Source of the DNA: Bacteroidota bacterium
GTDB lineage: Bacteria > Bacteroidota > Bacteroidia > Chitinophagales > BACL12
Assembly (NCBI GenBank): GCA_016718035.1
Contig: JADKEK010000009.1
Location: 186,001-250,000 of the forward strand
Reading direction: 5' to 3'
DNA: 64,000 bases
Below, one piece after another: positions 29,275 through 36,692 of this stretch. The position numbers and the translations under genes were made by a program. Positions within the stretch are counted from its first letter, which is position 1. The number at the start of each line of letters is the position of its first letter. The notes beneath the pieces were generated by a model. It searched no databases, was not told where the DNA came from, and saw only the letters and a list, made by a program, of their open reading frames with translations.

Positions 29275-29646
29275 ATGAAGTTTACAGTAGACAAAAAAGA
29301 GAGATATTGCATTTTTAAGCTAGATGAGCCTAAATTGGACTCTATTATATCTGCCAACCTGAAAAGCGAGCTTGTAATCCTTAACCAGGAAGGGTTTCGC
29401 AACATTATTTGCGACTTAAGTGACGTTAATTTTATCGATTCTTCGGGTTTGAGTGCCCTTTTAATTGGTCACCGCCTTTGTAAGGAGTCGAATGGCACCT
29501 TTGTGCTAACCGGCTGTGGTGATTCTACCGTGAAGCTGATTAAGATATCGCAACTGGATACCATTTTGAATGTGGTGCCTACCGAAAGTGAGGCAACAGA
29601 CTTCATTTTAATGGAAGAAATTGAACGCGAAATAGGCGAAGAATAA
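29275..29646 (+). CDS. STAS-domain anti-sigma factor antagonist
   Basis: 123 residues, single STAS domain. Anti-anti-sigma factors (SpoIIAA/RsbV type) bind a partner-switching kinase and are controlled by phosphorylation of a Ser in the D-S-x-G motif; here FIDSSGLSALL gives Asp55-Ser56-Ser57-Gly58. The ATG at 29275 is used; an earlier in-frame ATG at 29209 would lie upstream of a near-consensus TACCTTCG box. No SpoIIAB/RsbW kinase or sigma factor is adjacent, so the partner is elsewhere. It is followed after 3 nt by the RNase Z gene, suggesting co-transcription. Confidence 0.88.
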   Translation: MKFTVDKKERYCIFKLDEPKLDSIISANLKSELVILNQEGFRNIICDLSDVNFIDSSGLSALLIGHRLCKESNGTFVLTGCGDSTVKLIKISQLDTILNVVPTESEATDFILMEEIEREIGEE

Positions 29647-29649
29647 GCA

Positions 29650-30570
29650 ATGTCGTTTTCGGTTACCGTTATCGGGAGCAATAGTGCCATACCTGCGCAT
29701 GGGCGACACCCAAGTGCTCAGGTGGTAAATATCAATGATAAATTATATTTAATTGATTGTGGTGAAGGCACTCAGATGCGGTTTAACGAGCTGGGTATTA
29801 AGTGGATGAAAATCAATCATATTTTTATCTCCCACTTACACGGTGACCATTATTTCGGATTAATTGGTGTTGTTTCCACTTATCATTTATTAAAACGCAA
29901 CCGGCCATTATATATTTATGGGCCGCAAGCATTAATTGATATTCTGCAATTACAATTGCATGTTGGGCAAACTGATTTATGTTATGAATTAGTTTTTCGT
30001 GCACTTGACCCAACACGTTCGGAAACAATTTTTGATGGTGAAGATATTACCATTGATACCATTGTATTAAAACACCGAATAGACTGTGTAGGATTTTTAT
30101 TTCGGGAAAAACAGCGAGAAAGAAAAATAAATCGCGAAAAATTTCACGAGTTAGATATTCCTGTTGAATTAATTCCGGAGATAAAAAAAGGTAAAGATGT
30201 GCTGGATGAAAAAACCGGTGAGCGGATTTTAAATAAAGACATTACTTTAGATCCGCTGCGCGCACGTGCTTATGCGTATTGCTGCGACACGGCATTTAAT
30301 CCTGACATGGCAGCACAAATAAAAGGTGTTGATTTATTATACCACGACTGTACTTTTGATGCAGCCGGCGAACAACGCGCTGCAGATACTTTTCATTCCA
30401 CTACCATTCAAGCTGCACAAATGGCTTCACTTGCGGCAGTAAATAAATTAATGATCGGACATTTTTCTTCTAAGTACGATGATTTAAGGCCTTTGCTTGA
30501 AGAAGCAAAAACGATATTTGAAAATAGTATTCTTGCTATTGAAGGGAAAGTGGTTGTGGTGGAGCGTTAA
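29650..30570 (+). CDS. rnz: ribonuclease Z
   Basis: 306 residues, the metallo-beta-lactamase-fold endonuclease that cuts the 3' trailer of tRNA precursors without a CCA. The tRNA-Pro here indeed lacks an encoded CCA. Motifs: VTVIGSNSAIPAHGRHPSAQ, DCGEGTQMRFNELGI, the di-zinc motif HLHGDH, CCDTAF, HDCTFD and the final IGHFSSKY. Length and order match bacterial short-form RNase Z. It follows the STAS gene by 3 nt, an arrangement often seen in Bacteroidota, so the two are probably co-transcribed. Confidence 0.94.
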   Translation: MSFSVTVIGSNSAIPAHGRHPSAQVVNINDKLYLIDCGEGTQMRFNELGIKWMKINHIFISHLHGDHYFGLIGVVSTYHLLKRNRPLYIYGPQALIDILQLQLHVGQTDLCYELVFRALDPTRSETIFDGEDITIDTIVLKHRIDCVGFLFREKQRERKINREKFHELDIPVELIPEIKKGKDVLDEKTGERILNKDITLDPLRARAYAYCCDTAFNPDMAAQIKGVDLLYHDCTFDAAGEQRAADTFHSTTIQAAQMASLAAVNKLMIGHFSSKYDDLRPLLEEAKTIFENSILAIEGKVVVVER

Positions 30571-30575
30571 ATTTT

Positions 30576-30612
30576 TGCAAAAAAAATCCCGCACCTTTCA
30601 GTGCAGGATTAA
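30576..30612 (-). terminator. terminator of the sigma-54 regulator operon
   Basis: AATCCcGCAC / GTGCaGGATT stem with an 8-A left flank, giving a U tract on the minus strand. It sits 20 nt after the 49-aa gene and between two convergent units. Confidence 0.75.
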
Positions 30613-30630
30613 ATACTTTTGAAAACTATT

Positions 30631-30780
30631 TTACAACAACGCACTCATCATCCAAACAATAATTAAAGCCATTATTCCGACAATAATTATTCCTATCACT
30701 ATATTGAATGCGGTTGAAGCGACGGATTCTTCTTTTACCTGCTGAGTAGCCTGTTTTTTGTCAGCGCGTTTTTTTGACAT
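30631..30780 (-). CDS. 49-aa single-pass membrane protein
   Basis: A short gene encoding 49 residues. A basic/polar N-terminus (MSKKRADKKQATQQVKEE) is followed by one hydrophobic helix (about 26-46: NIVIGIIIVGIMALIIVWMM) and ends SALL. It begins 2 nt after the stop of the sigma-54 response regulator and ends just before a terminator, so it is the second gene of that transcript. The composition (no frame-shadow pattern, proper start and stop, operon spacing) supports coding. Orientation is probably N-in. Function unknown; could be an assembly or sensor partner for the regulator, by position only. Confidence 0.65.
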   Translation of the reverse strand: MSKKRADKKQATQQVKEESVASTAFNIVIGIIIVGIMALIIVWMMSALL

Positions 30781-30782
30781 GA

Positions 30783-32138
30783 TTAGTCGCGTTTTAAGTT
30801 ATATTTTTCAATTTTATTATACAGGTGACTGCGTTGAATATCGAGTTCTTCGGCAGTTTTGGAAACGTTCCAGGCATTTTTATTTAAGCGATGCAAAATG
30901 AATTCTTTTTCGATATGGTCTTTAAAATCCTGGAATTTTTCGAAACGTTCGTATAAATCTTTCGGACTGCCACCACTTTTAGGTGATTGCGCATAGTTTA
31001 CTACATCTTCTTCCGTAATTTTTTGCTCACTTAAAATTACCAGTCGTTCAATTACGTTGCGCAACTCACGGATATTTCCGGTGAAGTTGATATTCATAAT
31101 TTCCATCATGGCTTTTGGTGTAATTACTTTTTTAGGCACACCATAATCTTCACAAATTTCTTTTACAAAACGTTCTGATAATAATGGAATATCATCAGTT
31201 CTGTCGTTGAGGGATGGAACGTGAATGAAGATTACACTTAAGCGGTGATATAAATCGAGGCGGAAAGTATTATTTTCTACTTCTTTAATTAAATCTTTAT
31301 TGGTTGCCGCAACTACACGAACATCAACCGGAATTTCTTTATCGCCACCAACGCGGGTGATTTTATTTTCCTGTAATGCGCGGAGTACCTTTGCCTGCGC
31401 ACTTTGGCTCATGTCGCCAATTTCATCTAAAAATAAGGTTCCGCCATTAGCAGATTCAAATTTTCCGATGCGTTGTTTAATTGCCGATGTAAATGCACCT
31501 TTTTCGTGACCGAATAATTCGCTTTCAATTAACTCGCTTGGAATAGCTGCGCAGTTTACTTCAATTAATGGGCCATTAGCACGATTACTTTTTTCGTGAA
31601 TCCAACGTGCAACCAGTTCTTTTCCTGTTCCGTTATCGCCGGTAATTAATACACGGGCATCGGTTGGGGCAACACGTTCAATAGTTTCTTTTATTTTTTG
31701 AATCGCCGGTGAGTCACCAATTATTTCGCGGGTTTTGGTAACCTTGCGTTTGAGCACTTTTGTTTCGGTAATTAAATTCGATTTGTCGAGGGCATTACGA
31801 ATGGTAATGAGCAATCGATTTAAATCAGGTGGTTTTGCAACATAATCAAAAGCGCCTTTTTTTACCGCTTCAACAGCCGTTTCTAAAGTGCCGTGACCGG
31901 AAATCATGATAAAAGGTACATCAGGATTGCTGATTTGTGCTTTTTCGAGCACTTCCATGCCATCCATTTTTGGCATTTTAATATCACAAAGGGCAATATC
32001 ATAATCGCCTTCCTGAATCATGCGAAGGCCTTCGGCACCATCGCCGGCCTCGTCTACTACATAACCCTCGTATTCTAGAATTTCTTTAAGGGTTTTTCTG
32101 ATGCTTTTTTCGTCATCAATTAATAAAATGTTCGCCAT
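30783..32138 (-). CDS. NtrC-family sigma-54-dependent response regulator
   Basis: 451 residues: receiver domain (phospho-acceptor Asp52 in CDIKMPKMDG), sigma-54 AAA+ domain (Walker A GDNGTGKE at 167-174, GAFTSA at 214-219 in place of GAFTGA, Walker B LFLDEIGDM), and a C-terminal Fis-type helix-turn-helix (KNAWNVSKTAEELDIQRSHL). It should activate genes with -24/-12 promoters after phosphorylation. GAFTGA contacts sigma-54; a Gly-to-Ser change at its fifth position occurs in some functional members. No cognate histidine kinase is in the window. Followed by a 49-aa membrane protein. Confidence 0.94.
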   Translation of the reverse strand: MANILLIDDEKSIRKTLKEILEYEGYVVDEAGDGAEGLRMIQEGDYDIALCDIKMPKMDGMEVLEKAQISNPDVPFIMISGHGTLETAVEAVKKGAFDYVAKPPDLNRLLITIRNALDKSNLITETKVLKRKVTKTREIIGDSPAIQKIKETIERVAPTDARVLITGDNGTGKELVARWIHEKSNRANGPLIEVNCAAIPSELIESELFGHEKGAFTSAIKQRIGKFESANGGTLFLDEIGDMSQSAQAKVLRALQENKITRVGGDKEIPVDVRVVAATNKDLIKEVENNTFRLDLYHRLSVIFIHVPSLNDRTDDIPLLSERFVKEICEDYGVPKKVITPKAMMEIMNINFTGNIRELRNVIERLVILSEQKITEEDVVNYAQSPKSGGSPKDLYERFEKFQDFKDHIEKEFILHRLNKNAWNVSKTAEELDIQRSHLYNKIEKYNLKRD

Positions 32139-32306
32139 ACTGTTCGTTTAAGTGTTCACTAACAGCCTGCAAAGCGCGTGAAACCTGCATGCTGCCGTAT
32201 TAAGTTATTTTTCAAAAGTTTAAGTAAGTGTACAGTGTTCGTACACAAAACTAAACGAAGGTAAATATAATTTATTGGACAGAGAAAATAAAATTTGTAG
32301 TTTTTT

Positions 32307-33107
32307 TCAGAAAGTTTCTGTCTTACTTATGGTACCATCTTCATTAAAAAGCACCCATTTGCCAACTTGTTTATCGTCCAAATAAGCGCCCTGTGATTTC
32401 ATTTTGCCGGTATCGTAATATTCTGTCCAATTGCCGTTTTTCAAACCCGCTTTATATTGTCCATCACTGGTCAAAATTCCCTGTTGATTGTAAACCTTTT
32501 GAGGTCCTTCTAATACATTATTGCTGTAGGTTTGTTGCATGGCTAATTTACCGCTGGTATAAAACCATTTCGTATCGCCATCTTTTTTGCCTTCTTTGTA
32601 TTGCACGAGGGAACGAATTAATCCATTATCGGTGAATTCGGTGCAAGTGCCATGGTATTGCCCATTTTTATAGGTATAACTGCTTTTTAAAATTCTGCCA
32701 TTAGGGCCTGAACCGTATTTTTTTTGTTCGCCTTCTAATTGTCCGTTTTTATAGGTTTCCTGAATAGCAACTGCACCCGACTTATCAAATTCGATATAAA
32801 TACCTGATTTAACATCATTCTCATATTCCGCTAAATTGATGAGCACACCGGTTGGTGCGTAGTTATACCATTTACCTGTTTTTTTATTCCCTAATAAATA
32901 CCCATCCTGAATAGTAATATTATTTTGGGAAAGTACAATATGTTTATAATTTTTAGCTGCATCAATTACCGTTATTATTGTATCAATCGGAGCCTGAGCG
33001 GGAGGTGCTGATTTAGGGTCAGGCGGAAGGTATGTAACTAAATTTTGTGCGTATGATATGCTGCAAAAAGCAAGCAGGAAAGTGAGGAGTAAATTACTTT
33101 TTTTCAT
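32307..33107 (-). CDS. secreted MORN-repeat/YwqK-like protein
   Basis: 266 residues from the ATG at 33107, which gives a signal peptide (MKKSNLLLTFLLAFCSISYAQ); an earlier start would lie inside the upstream zinc-ribbon gene. The mature part has about seven MORN-like YwqK repeats of ~23 residues with the pattern G..Y....G......Y.(N/D)G...G (for example YKNGQYHGTCTEF, YKAGLKNGNWTEYYDTGKMK). Such repeats form an extended beta-sheet and are often called toxin-antitoxin YwqK antitoxin in annotation, but there is no toxin gene here. It overlaps the preceding gene's end by 14 nt, so translation is probably coupled. Surface or periplasmic; function unknown. Confidence 0.8.
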   Translation of the reverse strand: MKKSNLLLTFLLAFCSISYAQNLVTYLPPDPKSAPPAQAPIDTIITVIDAAKNYKHIVLSQNNITIQDGYLLGNKKTGKWYNYAPTGVLINLAEYENDVKSGIYIEFDKSGAVAIQETYKNGQLEGEQKKYGSGPNGRILKSSYTYKNGQYHGTCTEFTDNGLIRSLVQYKEGKKDGDTKWFYTSGKLAMQQTYSNNVLEGPQKVYNQQGILTSDGQYKAGLKNGNWTEYYDTGKMKSQGAYLDDKQVGKWVLFNEDGTISKTETF

Positions 33108-33324
33108 TGTTTGGTTGTTGTTCATTTTGGTGTTCGGGTGTTTGATTATTTTCGTTATTTTCTTCAACATTTTCGTTGTTTTCTTCAACCGAATTATTTT
33201 CTCCCCTGCAACATTCATCAAAATTGGTTTTGCAAATCATACATTGTCCGTGCCCATGAACCCAGACAATTTTAGTGAGCTGACCACAATAGGGGCAGAT
33301 TAATATTTCGTTGCCAATTTGCAT
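33094..33324 (-). CDS. small zinc-ribbon protein
   Basis: 76 residues. MQIGNEILICPYCGQLTKIV has a CPYC knuckle, followed by GHGQCMICKTNFDECCRGE, giving two Cys pairs (CxxC) for one zinc site plus an extra Cys pair. The C-terminal half is an Asn/Glu/Gln-rich disordered tail (about 45-76). The pattern ICPYCG...VWVHGHGQC.IC..N.DECCRGE recurs in Bacteroidota as a small conserved protein. I chose the ATG at 33324; the farther ATG at 33357 lies within the predicted 3' end of RNase P RNA. The gene overlaps the YwqK-like gene by 14 nt. Confidence 0.75.
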   Translation of the reverse strand: MQIGNEILICPYCGQLTKIVWVHGHGQCMICKTNFDECCRGENNSVEENNENVEENNENNQTPEHQNEQQPNNEKK

Positions 33325-33342
33325 TTTTCCCAAAAACGTCTG

Positions 33343-33741
33343 TAAATAAATTCCCATAAACTCATAAGCCGGATTCTGTTTGAGTTTCTATCATTTATCT
33401 GGTCCTGATGTCACCATCAGGTTCTTGCTGCCTACCCGCCGAAGATTAAAACGAGCAGCTTTTCTTTTACTCCGGCATATTTGGCATTGTAACCCGCAGG
33501 GTTTACCCGATACTGATGTTACCACCAGCACCCGTGAGCTTTTACCTCGCGTTTTCACCTTTTCCCTGAAGTAGACTACGCTTGGGCGCAGTCACTTCAG
33601 GGTAGTAATTTTCTGTGGCACTGTTCCGTTATCCGCCGAGGCGGATACACACCTGTTAGGTGTTGCGGTGCTCTGTGTTATCCGGACTTTCCTCCCTGCA
33701 TTGCTGCCGAGCGATAGAACGGTTTACAGGAATTTATTTAA
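33343..33741 (-). ncRNA. rnpB: RNase P RNA
   Basis: Minus-strand RNA of about 398 nt, the catalytic subunit of RNase P. Hallmarks in order: GAGGAAAGTCCGGA (CR-I, 5' of P4), CAGAGCA, ACAGAAA, a GGTAAAAGCTCACGGG segment, AGATAAATGATAG and the 3' P4 strand ACAGAATCCGGCTTA. The ends are set by a P1-like pairing of AAATAAATTCC (near 33740) with GGAATTTATTT (near 33344), so they are approximate by several nt. It accounts for the 400-nt gap between the Smr gene and the zinc-ribbon gene, which sits immediately downstream. Confidence 0.95.
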
Positions 33742-33804
33742 AGAACGTTTATTTAGTCAGGGACTTTCACCCCATATTTTTTCAATACGAAATTACAGCA
33801 AATT

Positions 33805-34560
33805 TTAATCCAAAAAAATCTCTGTTGCACCAAACCCGAATCGCGTGTGATAATCGTTATTGTAGGAACTTACTTCAGGATATTTTTTTAACACTTTTTC
33901 TATTTCCGCTTTTAATACCCCTTTGCCAATACCGTGCACTACATAAATTTTGTGCAAATTATATTTAATAGCTTTTTCTAAAAAGTTTTTGAAGTGACTA
34001 ATTTGTCGGTATAAAATATCATTGGCATCCATGTGCTGATATCCTGGTAATAAATTTTCGGCGTGTAAGTCGATAAAATCCGGCATTTCAGCTTTAACAA
34101 TTAATTCGTGTTGGGCAGGGATTTTTTTCTTTTCAAAAAAGAAATCATCTTTATCCACTTCTACCATTGGTGTTTTTTTAACCTTAGGTTCTATTTCTTT
34201 AGTTACCTCTAAAACAAATTTATCTTGCTTTTTAAATTCAGGACTATCCAATTTTGCGAAATATTGTTTGGCCTTTAATTTAATTTCTTTTGACACTGAA
34301 GGTTGAGTTCCGCCTTCTGCTGTTTTTAGCCAGCAATTGATGACAAACATGGGAGCATCATTTAACTGGTCGGTTTTAAACTCATGCAATTTTATTGTTG
34401 CTGCACTATTTAACTCTTTTCTGATAGTAATTGGTGATGCATCAAATACATGAAACTGATATTCAAACAAAATATTACTTGGTGTATTATTCACCAGCGA
34501 TAAATCGAAACGGGTGAGCTCACCGGATAAATTGCGCACAGCAGCAAATTGTATGAGCAA
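33805..34560 (-). CDS. DUF2027/Smr-domain protein, C-terminal part of a frame-split gene
   Basis: 251 residues opening with TTG at 34560. The N-terminal part (LIQFAAVRNLSGELTRFDLS to ~105) is the DUF2027 beta-sandwich; residues 160-251 are the Smr (small MutS-related) domain with FIDLHAENLL and the nuclease motif VHGIGKGVLK, ending GFGATEIF. In related Bacteroidota the KOW-like domain encoded at 34569-34775 is joined to this region in one chain. The frame here extends upstream without a stop to about residue -25 (PNQFDSIEEG), so translation probably continued from the upstream segment before a single-base change. See the finding on the A5 run. Confidence 0.82.
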   Translation of the reverse strand: MLIQFAAVRNLSGELTRFDLSLVNNTPSNILFEYQFHVFDASPITIRKELNSAATIKLHEFKTDQLNDAPMFVINCWLKTAEGGTQPSVSKEIKLKAKQYFAKLDSPEFKKQDKFVLEVTKEIEPKVKKTPMVEVDKDDFFFEKKKIPAQHELIVKAEMPDFIDLHAENLLPGYQHMDANDILYRQISHFKNFLEKAIKYNLHKIYVVHGIGKGVLKAEIEKVLKKYPEVSSYNNDYHTRFGFGATEIFLD

Positions 34561-34568
34561 ACCTTCTT

Positions 34569-34775
34569 CTATACTATCGAATTGATTTGGGGAATTGGTA
34601 GTTGTTGTTTTTCCGGCGCTTTTCCAAAACTGGCTACCGGCTCAATGTCTTTGGCATGTGCCTGCACGGTTTCGCCATCCACATCAATGAATGCCGTATT
34701 ACCATCGTAATAAGCAATTACGCCTGTTTCGCCACTTTCGAGAATTACTACTGCTGTTCCGACAGGTATTTTCAT
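34569..34775 (-). CDS. N-terminal KOW-like domain of frame-split DUF2027/Smr gene
   Basis: 68 residues (MKIPVGTAVVILESGETGVI...), matching the short N-terminal SH3/KOW-like module that starts DUF2027-Smr proteins. It stops 8 nt before the TTG start of the downstream Smr part and is in a different frame. The last ~14 residues (EKQQLPIPQINSIV) read as out-of-frame sequence. A TAACTTTG -7 element lies 30 nt upstream, so this is the real transcript start. Not an independent gene, in my view. Confidence 0.75.
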   Translation of the reverse strand: MKIPVGTAVVILESGETGVIAYYDGNTAFIDVDGETVQAHAKDIEPVASFGKAPEKQQLPIPQINSIV

Positions 34776-34804
34776 TGTTTATGTAATTTTACACTTTAAG
34801 CTTA

Positions 34805-34812
34805 CAAAGTTA
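34805..34812 (-). promoter_or_regulatory. -7 promoter element TAACTTTG
   Basis: TAnnTTTG on the minus strand upstream of the KOW/DUF2027/Smr gene (start 34775); overlaps the region just ahead of the divergent methyltransferase. Confidence 0.55.
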
Positions 34813-34815
34813 CGA

Positions 34816-35496
34816 ATGAAAAAAACGATAAAGTGGAGTCTTGCTCAAAAGGCTGAATTAAAATGGTGGGAAAACTACCTGAAAGGCAAAGATGTAGATG
34901 GCTACCATGTTTGGAAACGCGCTTACTGGCAAAAATTATTGGATTTGATAGCACGTGTTTGTCCCCCACAGCCCGGCATGGATGTGCTCGACGCAGGTTG
35001 CGGACCGGCAGGAATTTTTATGAATTTAGCACAATGTAATGTTGATGCTGTTGATCCGTTGGTTGATGAATATGAAAAAAATCTCCCACATTTTAAACGC
35101 AGCAATTATCCGTATACCACTTTTTATAGTTTACCACTCGAACAATATGTAGCGAATAAACAATACGATATTATTTATTGTATGAATGCAATTAATCATG
35201 TGGCTGATATTAATTTCAGTTATGATTTATTAGCGAAAATGGTAAAACCGGGTGGGAAATTAGTGGTGACAATTGATGCACATAATCATGGATTTTTTAA
35301 ACATTTATTCAGGACTGTGCCCGGTGATATTTTACATCCGCATCAATATGATTTGAAGGAGTATGAAGGGTTTTTAACGGACAGAGGCTTCAAGATGTTG
35401 AAGACAGACAGGTTGAAGCAGGAATTCTTTTTTGATCATTACATGCAAGTTAGTGAAAAGGAAAAGGAACACGGATTGAACGGGTTGAACGGATAA
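34816..35496 (+). CDS. class I SAM-dependent methyltransferase
   Basis: 226 residues. Rossmann-like methyltransferase: motif I VLDAGCGPAGI (residues 57-67), motif II-like acidic residue in VDAVDPLVDEY, and IIYCMNAINHVADINFSYDL with LAKMVKPGGKLVVTIDAH for motifs IV-V. The substrate is unknown. The last ~10 residues (EHGLNGLNG) are encoded by a short imperfect tandem repeat (TTGAACGG twice), suggesting the 3' end was extended or eroded. Monocistronic, divergent from the Smr gene by 40 nt. Confidence 0.85.
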   Translation: MKKTIKWSLAQKAELKWWENYLKGKDVDGYHVWKRAYWQKLLDLIARVCPPQPGMDVLDAGCGPAGIFMNLAQCNVDAVDPLVDEYEKNLPHFKRSNYPYTTFYSLPLEQYVANKQYDIIYCMNAINHVADINFSYDLLAKMVKPGGKLVVTIDAHNHGFFKHLFRTVPGDILHPHQYDLKEYEGFLTDRGFKMLKTDRLKQEFFFDHYMQVSEKEKEHGLNGLNG

Positions 35497-35588
35497 GGGA
35501 CGGATTTTTTTTAAACTTTAATTGCGCTAAGCAATTAAAAAGAAATGTTGATTTGAAAACGGATTGTGATATGTAGCAGTAACCCTAT

Positions 35589-35612
35589 TCGCTAATTTGC
35601 TAATTTGCTAAT
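35589..35612. repeat. three tandem octamers TCGCTAAT-TTGCTAAT-TTGCTAAT
   Basis: Three perfect-phase 8-bp units abutting the stop codon of the DUF2279 gene. The GCTAAT core and the 8-bp period match the octamer arrays at 62227-62338 and (inverted) 62864-62906. Confidence 0.6.
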
Positions 35613-36652
35613 TAAAAATAGAGCGGTTTGAATTTGATGCCGTGGTTTTGGTTGAATTCGATGGCGGGAGCCGGGAATTTTACGATGTTGAGGACTTCGA
35701 ATAACATTTTGAGATAGGGTGAGTTGGTTGGAATTTGAGTGAGGTCTACATCCAAGGATAAATAGTATTGGCGATAACGGTCAATATTGCTGTAATCAAT
35801 TAAATCTTCAGGAGGGCAATCTTCAGGGCGCATGAGCGGGTCGGTGCACCATTGGTTTTCGTAACCGCCTAATAAACCGGCAACACTATATCCACCTGAA
35901 ATCATTAACCATTTTGGGAAGCGGGTATCTTCACGCATAAACATGGAAGGATTAACACTCAGCCATGTGGTTTGGCCATTATAATCTTTTAATACTTTTT
36001 CAGGACCTGTGGTTCCGAATAAATTGGCTGCACGATCTTGCACTGTTTGATCATATCCGGAATAATCTTCGTAGTGTGATGAAAATTTTACTTTGATACG
36101 TTGTTCATCCCATAAAAAATTTTGTCCCGCACTTAGTGATGCACCCAAAGTATTGGCTGTAAAATCGCCGATGGAAAATCCCCATTTATCTGAAAATCCA
36201 TCAAATACTTCAATGGTTAATTGCAACACTGAGGAAGTAAGTGCGCCTGCTAAATATGCTTTATTATCTTCCATGCCGGTCCATTTGTAAAAACCGGTGG
36301 TGATATTTGTTTCGAAATACGTGGTGTAAAAATGTCCCATTTTATCGTATTGCAACCACTCACCATTGTCGTTAAATAAATGGAATTGGGTTAAGGGATA
36401 ATCTTTATACCAATATTGATACAATGCTATGGTAGCGCCTGTATAAAGTGTAGCTTCTGTGCCAAGTACCAAACCTAATCTTTTTGCATTAAACGAATCG
36501 GCAGGTTGCACAAATTCTGTCAAACTAAATGAACTGTCTGCACTGTTTTGCGCATGAGCAGAAAAATTATTGAATCCTGCACAAAATAAACATCCCCCCA
36601 ATAAAAGCGTTTTAGTTTGAACTTTTATTGAGGAGATGCAATAATTAAACAT
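35612..36652 (-). CDS. DUF2279 family membrane/surface protein
   Basis: 346 residues with a signal-like N-terminus (hydrophobic 14-34, SAHAQ). The diagnostic DUF2279/YfiM-like segments are YDKMGHFYTTYFE and the later DGFSDKWGFSIGDFTANTLG. Several strongly hydrophobic segments (about 62-82, 130-150) suggest an inner- or outer-membrane location. The family is widespread in Bacteroidota and of unknown role. It is transcribed by itself; its stop codon abuts an octamer repeat tract. Confidence 0.82.
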   Translation of the reverse strand: MFNYCISSIKVQTKTLLLGGCLFCAGFNNFSAHAQNSADSSFSLTEFVQPADSFNAKRLGLVLGTEATLYTGATIALYQYWYKDYPLTQFHLFNDNGEWLQYDKMGHFYTTYFETNITTGFYKWTGMEDNKAYLAGALTSSVLQLTIEVFDGFSDKWGFSIGDFTANTLGASLSAGQNFLWDEQRIKVKFSSHYEDYSGYDQTVQDRAANLFGTTGPEKVLKDYNGQTTWLSVNPSMFMREDTRFPKWLMISGGYSVAGLLGGYENQWCTDPLMRPEDCPPEDLIDYSNIDRYRQYYLSLDVDLTQIPTNSPYLKMLFEVLNIVKFPAPAIEFNQNHGIKFKPLYF

Positions 36653-36692
36653 GATATGAGTTTGATGTAAAAATAATTTTCAGCGCAACATT

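Noticed and set aside
30783..32138. Complete two-component system
   Set aside because: Only the response regulator is present; neither neighbour is a histidine kinase.
32307..33107. YwqK antitoxin of a toxin-antitoxin pair
   Set aside because: The name comes from annotation of MORN-like repeats. The protein has a signal peptide and there is no adjacent toxin gene; the partner gene is a zinc ribbon.
33358..33741. Small proteins on the plus strand across this segment
   Set aside because: The segment is explained by RNase P RNA on the minus strand; frames there have no protein-like composition.
35470..35494. TTGAACGG tandem repeat as part of the octamer family
   Set aside because: Period is about 9, only two copies, and the sequence is unlike GTGnTRAT/GCTAAT. 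Treated as a local duplication at the methyltransferase 3' end.
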